A stretch of 64,000 bases of DNA from Ferrimonas sediminum (GTDB lineage: Bacteria > Pseudomonadota > Gammaproteobacteria > Enterobacterales > Shewanellaceae), in contig NZ_FNEM01000005.1 in NCBI RefSeq assembly GCF_900100175.1, positions 81,679 through 145,678 of the forward strand. The letters are read 5' to 3'. Shown piece after piece: positions 20,798 through 30,300 of this stretch; within the stretch, counting starts at the first letter, position 1; each line of letters begins with the position of its first letter. Made by a program: the position numbers and the translations under genes. The notes under the pieces were generated by a model. It did not search any database. It had not been told where the DNA came from and worked only from the letters and a program-made list of their open reading frames with translations.

Positions 20798-21883
20798 TTA
20801 CAAAGAGCGTGCGTTCTTCTTCATGTACTGCGCAAACTGTTCATACAGTGAAGTCACCAGCTCATCATCAAGTGGTTGACCGTCGGCATCCAGGAAGCTG
20901 ATGAAAGAGACGTCGTTCTTTTCACTGAGCTTAATTCGATAAGCGCCGGATTTCAGCGCCAACAGATCGTTGTCGCCCCACAGGCTGGCCCAGAATCCCT
21001 GGTTGGGATCGTAATCCACGTAGTAGGTACCCTGGCTCTTATCCAGATCTTTCACGGTAAAGCCAAGTACAGGCAGCACCTTATCCAAGCGGCTCCACAC
21101 TCGCTCAAAATCGGCATTGGCAGTAAATGCTGCGTGACCGTCAGCATCTTTTCCCAGTGACAGAGCCATGCCTTCAGAATCCTGAATCTGGCGAATCTTG
21201 CGCTCCTGCTTGCGCTGGAAGTTCATGTAAGAGATAGCATTGTTCAGCATATCGATAGAGTAACGCCGCTTGTCTGAATCGGTCAGAATCACATCCTGAT
21301 CCTGCTCGTCGATCAGCTCTTCGTGATCGGTCAGCTCAATGGTCAGGGCACCGGTACGACCGTTGTCCTTTACTTCAACGTTAAACTGGTAGCGCTGACG
21401 CAGACGGTACTCATCTTTACCCCAGATGGAGCCACCAAACTCTTCCACAGTCTCGATCCAGTCGGTTTTCAGAACACCGGCACCGCTGTCGGTGTCGGTG
21501 AGCGGAATCGACTTGTGAGCGAGGAATTTGGTCAGGTTTTCCAACATCTCCTGTTTCAGGTTGATGTCTTCAAACTGGTTTTCAATCAGAACGGTAACGC
21601 TGTCTGCCCCCTCCTGCAACCGGGTACCCGGTGCCAAAGGCAGCACCTGCAGCGGCGGACGAACGTCGACACGAGCCCCCATAGCCTGACTGCCTGTGGT
21701 TGGCCCCGGCAACTGGAATTCGGAGCTGATGGCAGGGGTTTTCAATTGCTGAGGCACCTTCAGGGAAACCGGCTCAGGCTGAGTGGTGTAATCGTAGCTG
21801 CCACTGGGCTGACGCCGCTCCAGCGGAGTGCTGCATCCTGCAAGTGCAGATACTACCAACACCCCTAGTAAAACTCGCTTCAT
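20798..21883 (-). CDS. bamC: Outer-membrane assembly lipoprotein BamC
   Basis: 361 residues from the ATG at 21881-21883. The signal peptide MKRVLLGVLVVSALAGC ends in a lipobox (Cys 17). It has an unstructured N-terminal stretch and then two helix-grip domains (VTVLIENQFEDINLKQEML and FERVWSRLDKVLPVLGFTV). It is an accessory part of the BAM complex that inserts beta-barrels, which would include the MtrB-like porin in this window. It lies 13 bases downstream of dapA, the classic dapA-bamC pair. Confidence 0.92.
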   Translation of the reverse strand: MKRVLLGVLVVSALAGCSTPLERRQPSGSYDYTTQPEPVSLKVPQQLKTPAISSEFQLPGPTTGSQAMGARVDVRPPLQVLPLAPGTRLQEGADSVTVLIENQFEDINLKQEMLENLTKFLAHKSIPLTDTDSGAGVLKTDWIETVEEFGGSIWGKDEYRLRQRYQFNVEVKDNGRTGALTIELTDHEELIDEQDQDVILTDSDKRRYSIDMLNNAISYMNFQRKQERKIRQIQDSEGMALSLGKDADGHAAFTANADFERVWSRLDKVLPVLGFTVKDLDKSQGTYYVDYDPNQGFWASLWGDNDLLALKSGAYRIKLSEKNDVSFISFLDADGQPLDDELVTSLYEQFAQYMKKNARSL

Positions 21884-21896
21884 TCTTTTTTCCTTT

Positions 21897-22775
21897 TTAT
21901 AGCACGTCGGCCTGCACCAACGCGTGGCGCACCGTGTCATGGTACGCCTCAGACAATTCAGTTAACGGCAGACGCAAGGTCGCCAGAGGCATTTTGCCCA
22001 TCTCCGCCAGAGCCCATTTCACCGGAATCGGATTGGCTTCGGTAAACAGCGCCGAATACAGTCCGGTCAACTTATCGTTGTAGGCTTTGGCCGCCACCAT
22101 GTCACCGCAAGACGCGGCGTCACACATCGCCTTAAAACAGGCTGGCGCCACATTGTTAGTGACCGAGATGACCCCGTGACCGCCCAGTCGGATAAACTCC
22201 ATGCTGGTCGGGTCATCACCACTGAACAGCAGAAAATCATCCGGACACAGTTGCTGCAACAGAGGCACCCGACTCAAGTCCCCCGTAGCGTCTTTGATTG
22301 CGATAATCCCAGGAAGTTTCGCCAACTCAGCGGTTGTTTCCGGCAACAGGTCGCAACAGGTGCGTCCCGGCACGTTATAGAGGATGATCGGCTTGGTGGC
22401 GACCGCTTCAATCGCACTGTAGTGAGCAATCAAACCCGCCTGGGTCGGCTTGTTGTAATAAGGCGTTACCGACAGCGTGGCGTCCACCCCCGCCGCTTCG
22501 CAACGACGAGTCAGCTCAATGGCCTCGGCAGTGGCATTGGCACCGGCACCGCCGATCACCTTGAGCCGCCCGGCAACGGCCTTGACCACCGCTGCCACCA
22601 CCTGGATATGTTCGTCGGGATTCAGGGTCGCGGATTCGCCGGTGGTACCCACCGCGACAATAGCATCGGTACCCTGCTCAATATGAAACTCAACCAACTC
22701 ATTAAGAGCGACATAATCTACGGCGCCATCCGCCAGTAGTGGAGTGACCAACGCTACTATACTTCCGCTAAACAT
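21897..22775 (-). CDS. dapA: 4-hydroxy-tetrahydrodipicolinate synthase
   Basis: 292 residues, TIM barrel. TTGES binds pyruvate carboxylate, Y133 (in LYNVPGRTC) is the proton relay and K161 (IAIKDATGD) forms the Schiff base with pyruvate. It makes HTPA from aspartate semialdehyde and pyruvate in lysine/diaminopimelate synthesis. First gene of the dapA-bamC operon. Confidence 0.95.
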   Translation of the reverse strand: MFSGSIVALVTPLLADGAVDYVALNELVEFHIEQGTDAIVAVGTTGESATLNPDEHIQVVAAVVKAVAGRLKVIGGAGANATAEAIELTRRCEAAGVDATLSVTPYYNKPTQAGLIAHYSAIEAVATKPIILYNVPGRTCCDLLPETTAELAKLPGIIAIKDATGDLSRVPLLQQLCPDDFLLFSGDDPTSMEFIRLGGHGVISVTNNVAPACFKAMCDAASCGDMVAAKAYNDKLTGLYSALFTEANPIPVKWALAEMGKMPLATLRLPLTELSEAYHDTVRHALVQADVL

Positions 22776-23042
22776 CTTCTGAAATCCCTAGACCTTTGAA
22801 CAAGCTATGGTACTTGTGCCGACCAGCATTGACAAGGGATGCCAGCCGGTTAGCCGGGGCTTAATTCGATGGGTTTTCCTCATCCCGGTTCGGACCCACG
22901 ACTCCACTGGCACTGCCCCAATCCTATTTCGGATAACCTGGACTCATAAGTTATTCTCATCCATAGATTAAATTTATTGTGCTAGCATGATCGGCCAGCA
23001 TCGATTCGATGGCCTTCAATCACCTGCCAATAAGGGACCACC

Positions 23043-23585
23043 ATGACCCAATATCTTGCGGTTACGGCAATGGGCACCGACCGCCCAGGAATCGTCAACC
23101 AACTGGCTAAACTGACCGCCAGCTGCGATTGCGACATCATTGACAGCCGCATGGCCACCTATGGCAATGAATTTAACCTCATCATGCTGGTTGCCGGCAG
23201 TTACGCCGCCATCGCCCTGATGGAGAATGAACTGCCAGCCAAAGCGGCACAGCTGGATCTGCTGACCATCAGCAAACGCACCAGTGAACACGTACCCCAG
23301 CAGCACATCGCCCGGCTGGCGGTGGAGTATTCCGGTGAAGACCGCCGCGGCACCATGCGCCAGGTCACCCAGTGTCTGGCCGACCTGGAACAAGACCTGG
23401 CAGGCATGAGAACCCATGCGGGTACGGCCGCCGATGGTAAGGCGTTGCAGCAACTGGAGCTGTTTATTAATATTCCGGAGAACACCGACATCGATCATCT
23501 GGAGCAGCAATTGACCGCCCTGGGTGATCAGATGATGCTGGATTGCCGTATCAGGCGGATGGATACCAACGAAACCACTAATTAG
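23043..23585 (+). CDS. gcvR: Glycine-cleavage regulatory protein GcvR (ACT domains)
   Basis: 180 residues with two tandem ACT domains (MTQYLAVTAMGTDRPGIVNQL and ARLAVEYSGEDRRGTMRQV), the GcvR architecture. GcvR binds glycine and antagonises the activator GcvA. Its neighbour bcp, 7 bases downstream, is the same as in E. coli, which supports the name. Confidence 0.88.
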   Translation: MTQYLAVTAMGTDRPGIVNQLAKLTASCDCDIIDSRMATYGNEFNLIMLVAGSYAAIALMENELPAKAAQLDLLTISKRTSEHVPQQHIARLAVEYSGEDRRGTMRQVTQCLADLEQDLAGMRTHAGTAADGKALQQLELFINIPENTDIDHLEQQLTALGDQMMLDCRIRRMDTNETTN

Positions 23586-23592
23586 GGACATC

Positions 23593-24060
23593 ATGAATCC
23601 ACTACAGGCGGGCGCGGATGCCCCACAATTCGAACTCAAAAATCAACACGGTGACACCGTTTCTCTGGCCGATTTTCCAGGCAAACGGGTGCTGGTGTAC
23701 TTCTACCCTAAGGCGATGACACCGGGCTGCACCACTCAAGCCTGCAGCCTGCGAGATGCCAAAGCCGAACTGGCGGAACTCAATACCGTGGTGCTGGGCA
23801 TCAGTCCCGATCCGGTGAAACGGCTGGCCAAGTTCATCGAGCGGGACAACCTTAACTTTGATCTGCTTTCTGACGAAGATCATGCCATCGCCGATGCCTT
23901 TGGAGTGTGGGGACTGAAGAAGTTCATGGGGCGGGAGTACGACGGAATTCACCGCCTAAGCTTTCTGATCAGCCCACAAGGCAAGATCGAGCACCTGTTC
24001 AACAAGTTTAAAACCAAGGATCACCACCAGGTGGTACTGGATTATCTGGCGGCCCACTGA
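23593..24060 (+). CDS. bcp: Thioredoxin-dependent peroxiredoxin Bcp
   Basis: 155 residues, atypical 2-Cys peroxiredoxin with peroxidatic C46 and resolving C51 (TPGCTTQACSLRD). It reduces H2O2 and organic peroxides. Co-transcribed with gcvR and closed by a bidirectional hairpin. Confidence 0.94.
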   Translation: MNPLQAGADAPQFELKNQHGDTVSLADFPGKRVLVYFYPKAMTPGCTTQACSLRDAKAELAELNTVVLGISPDPVKRLAKFIERDNLNFDLLSDEDHAIADAFGVWGLKKFMGREYDGIHRLSFLISPQGKIEHLFNKFKTKDHHQVVLDYLAAH

Positions 24061-24084
24061 TTACCGCCTTTAAGAGACACATAC

Positions 24085-24112
24085 AAAAAAACCCGCCAAC
24101 CGGCGGGTTTTT
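24085..24112. terminator. Bidirectional terminator between bcp and cctA
   Basis: AAAAAAACCCGCC-AACC-GGCGGGTTTTT with A- and T-runs between convergent genes. Confidence 0.88.
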
Positions 24113-24126
24113 ACTGTCACACCAAC

Positions 24127-24444
24127 TTAGTTAGCGGTGCGGCCGTCGTCATGACAGGCATCACAGGCTGGGTGTTGACCCACTTCCTGCTCATGCACCA
24201 TGTGACAGTCGGTACACTCCAGCATGCCATCGTGAGCCGGGTGTGGCGCTTCCATGTCGGCCAGGCCGCCATGACAATCCGCACACTGGGCCGCTTCATG
24301 GGCACCGTCTTCAGACGGGGCGCCATCGGCATGACAAGTTTCGCAACCGGACATCTCTGCATGCATATCGGCGATGACATCGGCAGCAGACGCGCTGAAC
24401 GCCAGGCCCATACCAAAGAACACGCACAATAATTTCTTAAACAT
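24127..24444 (-). CDS. cctA: Small periplasmic tetrahaem cytochrome c (CctA/STC-like)
   Basis: 105 residues: a Sec signal peptide (cleavage near SASAAD, about residue 21) and four CXXCH haem sites at C34, C54, C77 and C94. Size and haem spacing match the Shewanella small tetrahaem cytochrome, an abundant periplasmic shuttle that accepts electrons from CymA and passes them to periplasmic reductases and to MtrA. CymA- and MtrA-like genes lie 24 kb away. A perfect FNR box upstream points to anaerobic induction. Confidence 0.92.
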   Translation of the reverse strand: MFKKLLCVFFGMGLAFSASAADVIADMHAEMSGCETCHADGAPSEDGAHEAAQCADCHGGLADMEAPHPAHDGMLECTDCHMVHEQEVGQHPACDACHDDGRTAN

Positions 24445-24468
24445 TTATCTCATCCTCACACGCTATCA

Positions 24469-24498
24469 GGGCGGTGAAAAACCCGCCCCCTTTTTTTT
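24469..24498 (+). terminator. Plus-strand hairpin with T-run in the cctA leader
   Basis: GGGCGG-TGAAAAAC-CCGCCC is followed by CC and eight T on the plus strand. It falls between the FNR box and the cctA start codon. As a terminator it would end transcripts antisense to cctA; on the cctA message itself it forms a 5' stem-loop. Confidence 0.6.
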
Positions 24499-24515
24499 AT
24501 CCCCAATTAACCTAG

Positions 24516-24529
24516 TTGATCGCCATCAA
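24516..24529. promoter_or_regulatory. FNR/EtrA box upstream of cctA
   Basis: TTGAT-CGCC-ATCAA is a perfect match to the FNR consensus TTGAT-N4-ATCAA (in fact extended by one symmetrical base on each side). It lies 72-85 bases upstream of the cctA start codon. Confidence 0.85.
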
Positions 24530-24656
24530 CCACGCAATTGAAAGGCGGGCTAACTTTATCAGTTGAAAGGGTGGAAAAATGGTGGTCAGATCAAAAAAGA
24601 ACGCAATTCTTGGCCTTAGACACCTAATTTTACAAAGGATTCGGCTTCAGTTCAGA

Positions 24657-24687
24657 AAATGAAAACAGGCAGCTAATGCTGCCTGTT
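24657..24687 (-). terminator. Terminator of htpX
   Basis: Minus strand: CAGGCAGC-ATTA-GCTGCCTG followed by TTTTCATTTTC, just after the htpX stop at 24706. Confidence 0.75.
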
Positions 24688-24705
24688 CTTTACTCTAACC
24701 CGGTA

Positions 24706-25587
24706 TTAACCGTTGGCTTGCAATTGAGCAATCCGCTTTTCAAGCGGCGGGTGACTCATCATCAGTTCACTCATACTGCGTTTACCGCTGATGCCAAAAG
24801 CCGCCATGGTGGCTGGCATCTGGCTCTCCTGGCCACCGCGAAGGCGCTCCAGGGCTGCGATCATTTTATTCCGCCCCGCCAAGGCTGCACCGCCGGCGTC
24901 GGCGCGGAATTCACGCTGACGGGAGAAGTACATCACAATGAACGACGCCAGAATGCCAAACACCATCTCCAGCACCATGGAGACCAGGAAGTAAGTCATG
25001 TAGCTGGCTTCCTCACCACTGCCCTCTTCGTCACCGGACGACAAAACGTTACTGACGGTACCGGCAATCAAGCGGGCGGCGAAAATCACAAAGGTGTTCA
25101 CCACACCCTGAATCAAAGCCATGGTCACCATGTCGCCGTTGGCAACATGGCTCACTTCGTGGGCCAGAACCGCTTCCACCTCATCCCGGTTCATACCGTA
25201 CATCAGGCCGGTAGAGACCGCGACCAGTGAGTTGTTGCGGCTGGGGCCGGTGGCAAACGCATTCATCTCCGGCGCGGAGTACACCGCCACTTCAGGCATC
25301 TTAATACCTGCTTGCTGGGCCTGGCGCGCCACAGTTTCCATCAGCCAGGTCTCGGTTTCGTCCCGGGGCTGTTCGATCACCTGCAGACCCATGGAGCGCT
25401 TGGCCACCCACTTGGACATCTGCAACGACAAAATCGAACCACCAAAGCCAAACACCGCCGCCAGCACCAGTATATAAGGGATGCTGTTGTGCTGAATGCC
25501 CAGTGCCGAGGTCAGCAGGGTCAGAACAATGCCCAACACCAGCACCACCGCCAGGTTGGTCGCCAGGAACAAAAGTACGCGTTTCAT
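24706..25587 (-). CDS. htpX: Membrane zinc protease HtpX
   Basis: 293 residues with two N-terminal and two central hydrophobic helices and the metallopeptidase motif HEVSH (H143, E144, H147). HtpX degrades damaged inner-membrane proteins alongside FtsH, usually under Cpx-type envelope stress control. The C-terminal [12 protein letters not shown] is characteristic. Confidence 0.95.
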   Translation of the reverse strand: MKRVLLFLATNLAVVLVLGIVLTLLTSALGIQHNSIPYILVLAAVFGFGGSILSLQMSKWVAKRSMGLQVIEQPRDETETWLMETVARQAQQAGIKMPEVAVYSAPEMNAFATGPSRNNSLVAVSTGLMYGMNRDEVEAVLAHEVSHVANGDMVTMALIQGVVNTFVIFAARLIAGTVSNVLSSGDEEGSGEEASYMTYFLVSMVLEMVFGILASFIVMYFSRQREFRADAGGAALAGRNKMIAALERLRGGQESQMPATMAAFGISGKRSMSELMMSHPPLEKRIAQLQANG

Positions 25588-25792
25588 CTATTCTCCTAAA
25601 AAAGACACGTCATCAATGGCCCACACGGGGTGAGTCATCCTATAGACAACAGATGGGGGCGAAATATCTCTGATTCAAGTCACATTTTTCTTAGTAAAAA
25701 ACTGACTCTCACCTCGAAATTCCCGATCTCCGCCAATAAGGAGCCCGGTCTCTCAGCGATAACCAGGATGGGAGAGAAGTCAAAATTCAGAG
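25588..25792. other. Intergenic region upstream of htpX
   Basis: Holds the htpX promoter; no box can be assigned with confidence. It includes small open frames without an RBS. Confidence 0.3.
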
Positions 25793-25824
25793 GAAAAAAA
25801 GCCACCGTTTGGGGCGGTGGCTTT
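25793..25824 (-). terminator. Orphan minus-strand terminator
   Basis: GCCACCG (25801-25807) pairs perfectly with CGGTGGC (25815-25821), extended by AAA/TTT, and the minus-strand 3' side is a run of T (25793-25800). No protein gene lies upstream of it on the minus strand; it is about 200 bases before htpX. It may end a small RNA starting near 25900. Confidence 0.6.
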
Positions 25825-26081
25825 CTGGTGGTTTGGGAAACCAATTCACACTTCGAAATACAGTATATGCCACTTTCAACACTCTTCAACCACAAGATGC
25901 GGCATTATCCTACAGTTAGACTATAATGATATAACAAAATACTATTCGAACTGCGGCGAGTTGGCATCTGGCCCTATCTTTTTGATCCCTAAAGAGTTTT
26001 AACCCTGTTGTTTTTCTTCGGGACATCCGCCGATTTTAGCCTTATTATCAGGAGGATAGCGTGAAATAAGGAATTCGCTCC

Positions 26082-26789
26082 ATGAGTCAATCAATGTTAT
26101 TGCTAAGCAGCTCCCGCGTCGGTGACACCCCCTACCTGAGCCATGCCCTTCCCATGCTGGAAAAGCTGGTAAAACCAGGCAGCCGGTGGTTGTTCATTCC
26201 CTATGCCGGAGTCAGCATCAGTTACGACGACTACCAGCAACGGGTTGCGGAAGCCTTAGGATCCCTGGGATGCCAGGTATGCAGTGCTCACGAGTGTCCA
26301 GATCCGGTGGCGGCCCTGGACGAGGTCGACGGTATCATGGTCGGTGGCGGCAACACCTTCCACCTGCTGCATGAACTGTATCGCCACAACCTGATTGACG
26401 CGATTCGCGACAAGGTTAAAAACGGCATGCCTTATGTGGGCTGGAGTGCCGGCTCCAATGTGGCCGGTAAATCGATCCGCACCACCAACGACATGCCAAT
26501 CATCGAACCACCGAGCTTCGATGCACTGGCTTTGGTTCCCTTCCAGATTAACCCGCATTACAGTGACTATCAGGCCCCAGGCCATAACGGCGAAACCCGG
26601 GCCCAGCGCCTGCAGGAGTTCACCTGCGTCGACCCGTTATCTCCCGTGGTCGGCATCTGTGAGGGCTCAGCCATTTTCCGCCAGGGCGATGCGCTGGTGC
26701 TAAAGGGTGACAAGTCTGGTTATCTGTTTGAGGGCACAACCCAAAAAGAAGAGATTCAACCAGGCAGCGACATCAGCTTCCTGCTATAA
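26082..26789 (+). CDS. pepE: Dipeptidase E (alpha-aspartyl dipeptidase)
   Basis: 235 residues of peptidase family S51, with the nucleophilic Ser in GWSAGSN (S122) after the oxyanion-hole motif VGGGNTFHL. PepE hydrolyses N-terminal Asp-X dipeptides in the cytoplasm. Monocistronic, with a bidirectional terminator following. Confidence 0.93.
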   Translation: MSQSMLLLSSSRVGDTPYLSHALPMLEKLVKPGSRWLFIPYAGVSISYDDYQQRVAEALGSLGCQVCSAHECPDPVAALDEVDGIMVGGGNTFHLLHELYRHNLIDAIRDKVKNGMPYVGWSAGSNVAGKSIRTTNDMPIIEPPSFDALALVPFQINPHYSDYQAPGHNGETRAQRLQEFTCVDPLSPVVGICEGSAIFRQGDALVLKGDKSGYLFEGTTQKEEIQPGSDISFLL

Positions 26790-26803
26790 ACGACTGCCAT
26801 CAG

Positions 26804-26830
26804 AAAAAAAGGGCCTCATGGCCCTTTTTT
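26804..26830. terminator. Bidirectional terminator between pepE and cobB
   Basis: AAAAAAAGGGCC-TCAT-GGCCCTTTTTT between convergent genes. Confidence 0.88.
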
Positions 26831-26834
26831 GTTT

Positions 26835-27554
26835 CTACAGTATCTCCGTCAGCGGCGCGCTCCGGGCCAGGCAGTGTGCCACTTTTGGTACCATCTCACT
26901 GGCTTTGCCCCGCAGATGATACTGGAACTGACTCTGAACCTCAGACGGCTCGAGGTTGATCTCCAGGGTCTGAGCGTGGCTCTGGCTGGCCATATCGACA
27001 AAGCCAGCGGCAGGGTAGACCGTGCCGGAGGTACCTATCGCCACAAACAGGTCGCACTCGGACAGTGACTGATAGATCTGGTTCAGCTGCAATGGCATCT
27101 CGCCAAACCAGACCACGTGGGGACGTAGGATCTCTGCGGGAATGCAGCAGGTGCAGCAATTATCGGCCGAAAATGGCATCACCATCGGAAACACCTGCTG
27201 ACTGCGGGGGCAACGCGCCTTGGCCAACTCACCGTGCATATGAATCACCCGGCGGCTGCCTGCCCTCTCATGGAGGTTATCGATATTCTGGGTGATCAGG
27301 GTCAGATCAATCTCTTCTCTGGCCTCAAGTTCAGCCAGGGCGCGATGGGCCGCATTGGGCTGAACCTGGCCATTTCCCAGCTGCTGCCAACGGGCGTTGT
27401 AGAACTCCCTCACCAACCTGGGGTTGCGCTCATAGCCCTCCGGCGTAGCCACCTCTTCGATACTGTGCTGCTCCCACAAGCCATCTTCGGCACGAAATGT
27501 CTTCAAGCCTGACTCCGCCGAGATGCCTGCTCCGGTGAGCACCACTATCTTCAT
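26835..27554 (-). CDS. cobB: Sirtuin NAD-dependent protein deacylase CobB
   Basis: 239 residues from the ATG at 27552-27554, preferred because GGAAGG sits about 6 bases upstream; an ATG two codons earlier abuts the RBS. Motifs: TGAGISAESG (NAD loop), TQNIDNLH, the catalytic His in HMHGE, a single Cys then CCTCC zinc site as in E. coli CobB, and RPHVVWFGE, which recognises acyl-lysine (deacetylase/desuccinylase). Acts on metabolic enzymes such as acetyl-CoA synthetase. Confidence 0.93.
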   Translation of the reverse strand: MKIVVLTGAGISAESGLKTFRAEDGLWEQHSIEEVATPEGYERNPRLVREFYNARWQQLGNGQVQPNAAHRALAELEAREEIDLTLITQNIDNLHERAGSRRVIHMHGELAKARCPRSQQVFPMVMPFSADNCCTCCIPAEILRPHVVWFGEMPLQLNQIYQSLSECDLFVAIGTSGTVYPAAGFVDMASQSHAQTLEINLEPSEVQSQFQYHLRGKASEMVPKVAHCLARSAPLTEIL

Positions 27555-27753
27555 CGCCATCCTTCCATCCCTGATTTTTCCACTCCTGAGCCATCTTAAC
27601 CGCCGTTCTCGACAAGGGCGATCGATTTTTGACGTTTGCCTTAACTTTCAGTTTGCCGTATTTTCAATCGCATCGAGCTCATTTTTTGCCACAATGAGCA
27701 TCGAATCGCAAATCCTTGCAATATCGAAGGTTTAATGTTGCGGACAAGCTACC

Positions 27754-27759
27754 TATAAT
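27754..27759 (+). promoter_or_regulatory. Probable -10 box of the fur promoter
   Basis: TATAAT lies 52 bases before the fur start codon. The hexamer 17 bases upstream (TTTAAT) is a poor -35 box. Confidence 0.4.
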
Positions 27760-27810
27760 GGGTCTAATTACAAAATGTCAGACCCCTCTGACTATATGCA
27801 AGAGACTGCC

Positions 27811-28233
27811 ATGACGGACGAAAACCAAGCACTAAAAAAAGCAGGCCTGAAAGTCACCCTGCCACGGGTTAAGATTCTTGAGCTGTTGCAGCACCCGGGC
27901 AACCAGCACATCAGTGCCGAAGACCTGTATAAATTATTGCTGGACCAAGGAGAGGAGATAGGACTGGCCACCGTGTACCGCGTCCTGAACCAGTTCGACG
28001 ACGCCGGCATTGTCACTCGTCACCATTTCGAAAGCGGCAAAGCCGTATTTGAATTGGCCAGCCAACATCATCATGACCATCTGGTCTGCCTGGATTGTGG
28101 CAAGGTGATCGAATTCAGTGACGAGACCATTGAGCAGCGTCAAAATGAGATTGCCATGAAGCACAACATTAAACTGACCAACCACAGCTTATACCTGTAC
28201 GGCGTCAGTACCGATGGCAAGTGCGATCATTAA
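27811..28233 (+). CDS. fur: Ferric uptake regulator Fur
   Basis: 140 residues from the ATG at 27811; the frame extends 12 residues upstream but E. coli Fur starts MTDNNTALKKAGLKVTLPR, nearly the same as MTDENQALKKAGLKVTLPR here. Winged-helix DNA-binding domain (1-82), then the dimerisation domain with the His-rich HHHDH metal site and CLDCGKV. The short tail ends GKCDH, without the extra C-terminal Cys/His stretch of E. coli Fur. It represses iron uptake genes when Fe(II) is available; feoAB nearby has a candidate Fur box. Confidence 0.96.
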   Translation: MTDENQALKKAGLKVTLPRVKILELLQHPGNQHISAEDLYKLLLDQGEEIGLATVYRVLNQFDDAGIVTRHHFESGKAVFELASQHHHDHLVCLDCGKVIEFSDETIEQRQNEIAMKHNIKLTNHSLYLYGVSTDGKCDH

Positions 28234-28266
28234 GTAGACTGGCAGTCTTGCAGTAACCGACAGACA

Positions 28267-28298
28267 CAAAAAAGCGGAGCTTTGGCTCCGCTTTTTTG
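28267..28298. terminator. Bidirectional terminator after fur
   Basis: AAAAAAGCGGAGC-TTTG-GCTCCGCTTTTTT between fur and glnS, which converge. Confidence 0.88.
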
Positions 28299-28339
28299 TG
28301 TCTGCTTACCAAAGCCCCTCACAAGGGGCCCTGCTAGCG

Positions 28340-30013
28340 TTAACCGTTAATTTTAGCCCAGGTGTCACGCAAACCAACGGTACGGTTAAATACCAGTGCA
28401 TCGGAGCGACTGTCGACGCTATCGGCACAGAAGTACCCCACCCGCTCAAACTGGAATGCCTGTTCGGCCTCCGCGTTTTTCAGGCTGGCTTCCACAAAAC
28501 CGCGTTTCACCACCAGGGAGTCCGGGTTCAGTACCGTTTCGAACTCCTCGGCCGCACCAGGGTTTTCCACGGTGAACAGGCGATCGTACAAACGGAACTC
28601 TGCCTCCAGACCGGCGCTGGCAGACACCCAGTGAATCACCCCTTTTGGCTTTACGCCATCGGCAGGATCTACGCCCAGGCTGTCCAGATCAACGGAACAG
28701 TAGATGGTGGTCACGTCGCCATTGTCGTCTTTGTCGACGCGCTCTGCAGTCAACACGTAGGCACCGCGCAGACGCACTTTTTTACCCAGTACCAGGCGCT
28801 TAAACTTCTTATTGGCTTCTTCGCGGAAGTCTTCACGCTCAATCCACACTTCACGGCTGAACGGCACTTCACGGCTGCCCATGGACTCGTCTGAAGGGTG
28901 GTTGGCCACGTTCAGCACCTCCACCTTATCGGCCGGGTAGTTTTCCAGCACCACTTTAACCGGATCCAGCACCGCCATGGCCCGGGGGGCATTTACGTTC
29001 AGATCGTCGCGCACACAAGACTCCAGGGATCCCATCTCGATGGTATTCTCCTGCTTGGTCACGCCGATACGTTGGCAAAACTCCCGAATCGACGCCGGTG
29101 TATAGCCGCGGCGACGCAGGCCGGAGATGGTTGGCATGCGTGGGTCATTCCAGCCATCCACCAACTTGTCGGTCACCAGCTGATTCAGCTTACGCTTGGA
29201 CATGACGGTGTATTCCAGGTTCAGACGGCTGAACTCATACTGGCGAGGCTGACACTCAATGCTGATGTTCTCCAGCACCCAGTCATACAAGCGACGGTTA
29301 TCCTGAAACTCCAGGGTACACAGGGAGTGGGTGATCCCCTCCAGGGCATCGGAGATGCAGTGGGTAAAGTCGTACATCGGGTAGATACACCACTTGTCGC
29401 CGGTCTGGTGGTGGTGGGCAAATTTAACCCGGTACAGCACCGGATCCCGCATCACCATAAAGGAGGACGCCATGTCGATCTTGGCCCGCAGGCAGATGGT
29501 GCCCTCTTTAAACTCACCGGCACGCATCTTTTCAAACAGCGCCAGGTTCTCTTGCGGGCTGCGATCCCGGTATGGGCTCGGCTTACCGGCCTGGGTCAGG
29601 GTACCGCGGTACTCACGAATCTGCTCCGGAGTCAGTTCATCCACGTAAGCCAGGCCTTTATTGATCAGCTCAACGGCATAGCCGTACAGCAGCTCAAAAT
29701 AATCTGAAGAGTAGTGGATGTCACCGTGCCACTGGAACCCCAGCCACTGCACGTCCTGCTTGATGGACTCGACGTATTCGACGTCTTCCTTTTCCGGGTT
29801 AGTGTCATCAAAACGCAGATTACACAGTCCCTGGTAGTCCTTGGCAATGCCAAAATTCAGGCAGATGGACTTGGCATGACCAATATGAAGATAGCCGTTG
29901 GGCTCTGGCGGGAAACGGGTCTGGACAGCAGAGTGTTTACCCGAGGCCAGATCGGCATCAATGATATTGCGAATAAAGTTGCTTGGACGAACGTCGTTGT
30001 CCGGCTGGGTCAT
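28340..30013 (-). CDS. glnS: Glutaminyl-tRNA synthetase
   Basis: 557 residues, class I synthetase. HIGH motif in [18 protein letters not shown]-like motif VMSKRKL, and the C-terminal beta-barrel anticodon-binding domain. It charges tRNA-Gln directly. Length agrees with E. coli GlnRS (554). Confidence 0.97.
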   Translation of the reverse strand: MTQPDNDVRPSNFIRNIIDADLASGKHSAVQTRFPPEPNGYLHIGHAKSICLNFGIAKDYQGLCNLRFDDTNPEKEDVEYVESIKQDVQWLGFQWHGDIHYSSDYFELLYGYAVELINKGLAYVDELTPEQIREYRGTLTQAGKPSPYRDRSPQENLALFEKMRAGEFKEGTICLRAKIDMASSFMVMRDPVLYRVKFAHHHQTGDKWCIYPMYDFTHCISDALEGITHSLCTLEFQDNRRLYDWVLENISIECQPRQYEFSRLNLEYTVMSKRKLNQLVTDKLVDGWNDPRMPTISGLRRRGYTPASIREFCQRIGVTKQENTIEMGSLESCVRDDLNVNAPRAMAVLDPVKVVLENYPADKVEVLNVANHPSDESMGSREVPFSREVWIEREDFREEANKKFKRLVLGKKVRLRGAYVLTAERVDKDDNGDVTTIYCSVDLDSLGVDPADGVKPKGVIHWVSASAGLEAEFRLYDRLFTVENPGAAEEFETVLNPDSLVVKRGFVEASLKNAEAEQAFQFERVGYFCADSVDSRSDALVFNRTVGLRDTWAKING

Positions 30014-30224
30014 GGTTGCCCTCGACTAACTGCAAATAAAACGTATAAGGGGACTATGATCCACTATCATGGGGGTCGGAGCAAGACCCAAAACTGGCCC
30101 CGAAGGTGACTTTTTTGGCTTTTCGGCCAACAATTGCCCTCAACCGCCCGACAGATCGCCTAAAGCCCGTCCGAACCGAGCGTTACCGGCCTCGGCTCTG
30201 GGTTCGTGGCGCTCTCGACGAGAC

Positions 30225-30252
30225 AAAAAAGGCAACCCCTGAGGGTTGCCTT
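30225..30252 (-). terminator. Terminator of feoAB
   Basis: Minus strand AAGGCAACCC-TCAG-GGGTTGCCTTTTTT, about 50 bases after the feoB stop. Confidence 0.85.
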
Positions 30253-30300
30253 TCGCATCAGTCTTGATGGGACGGCGCGTTCGCCGTCCGCATCCCTGAA

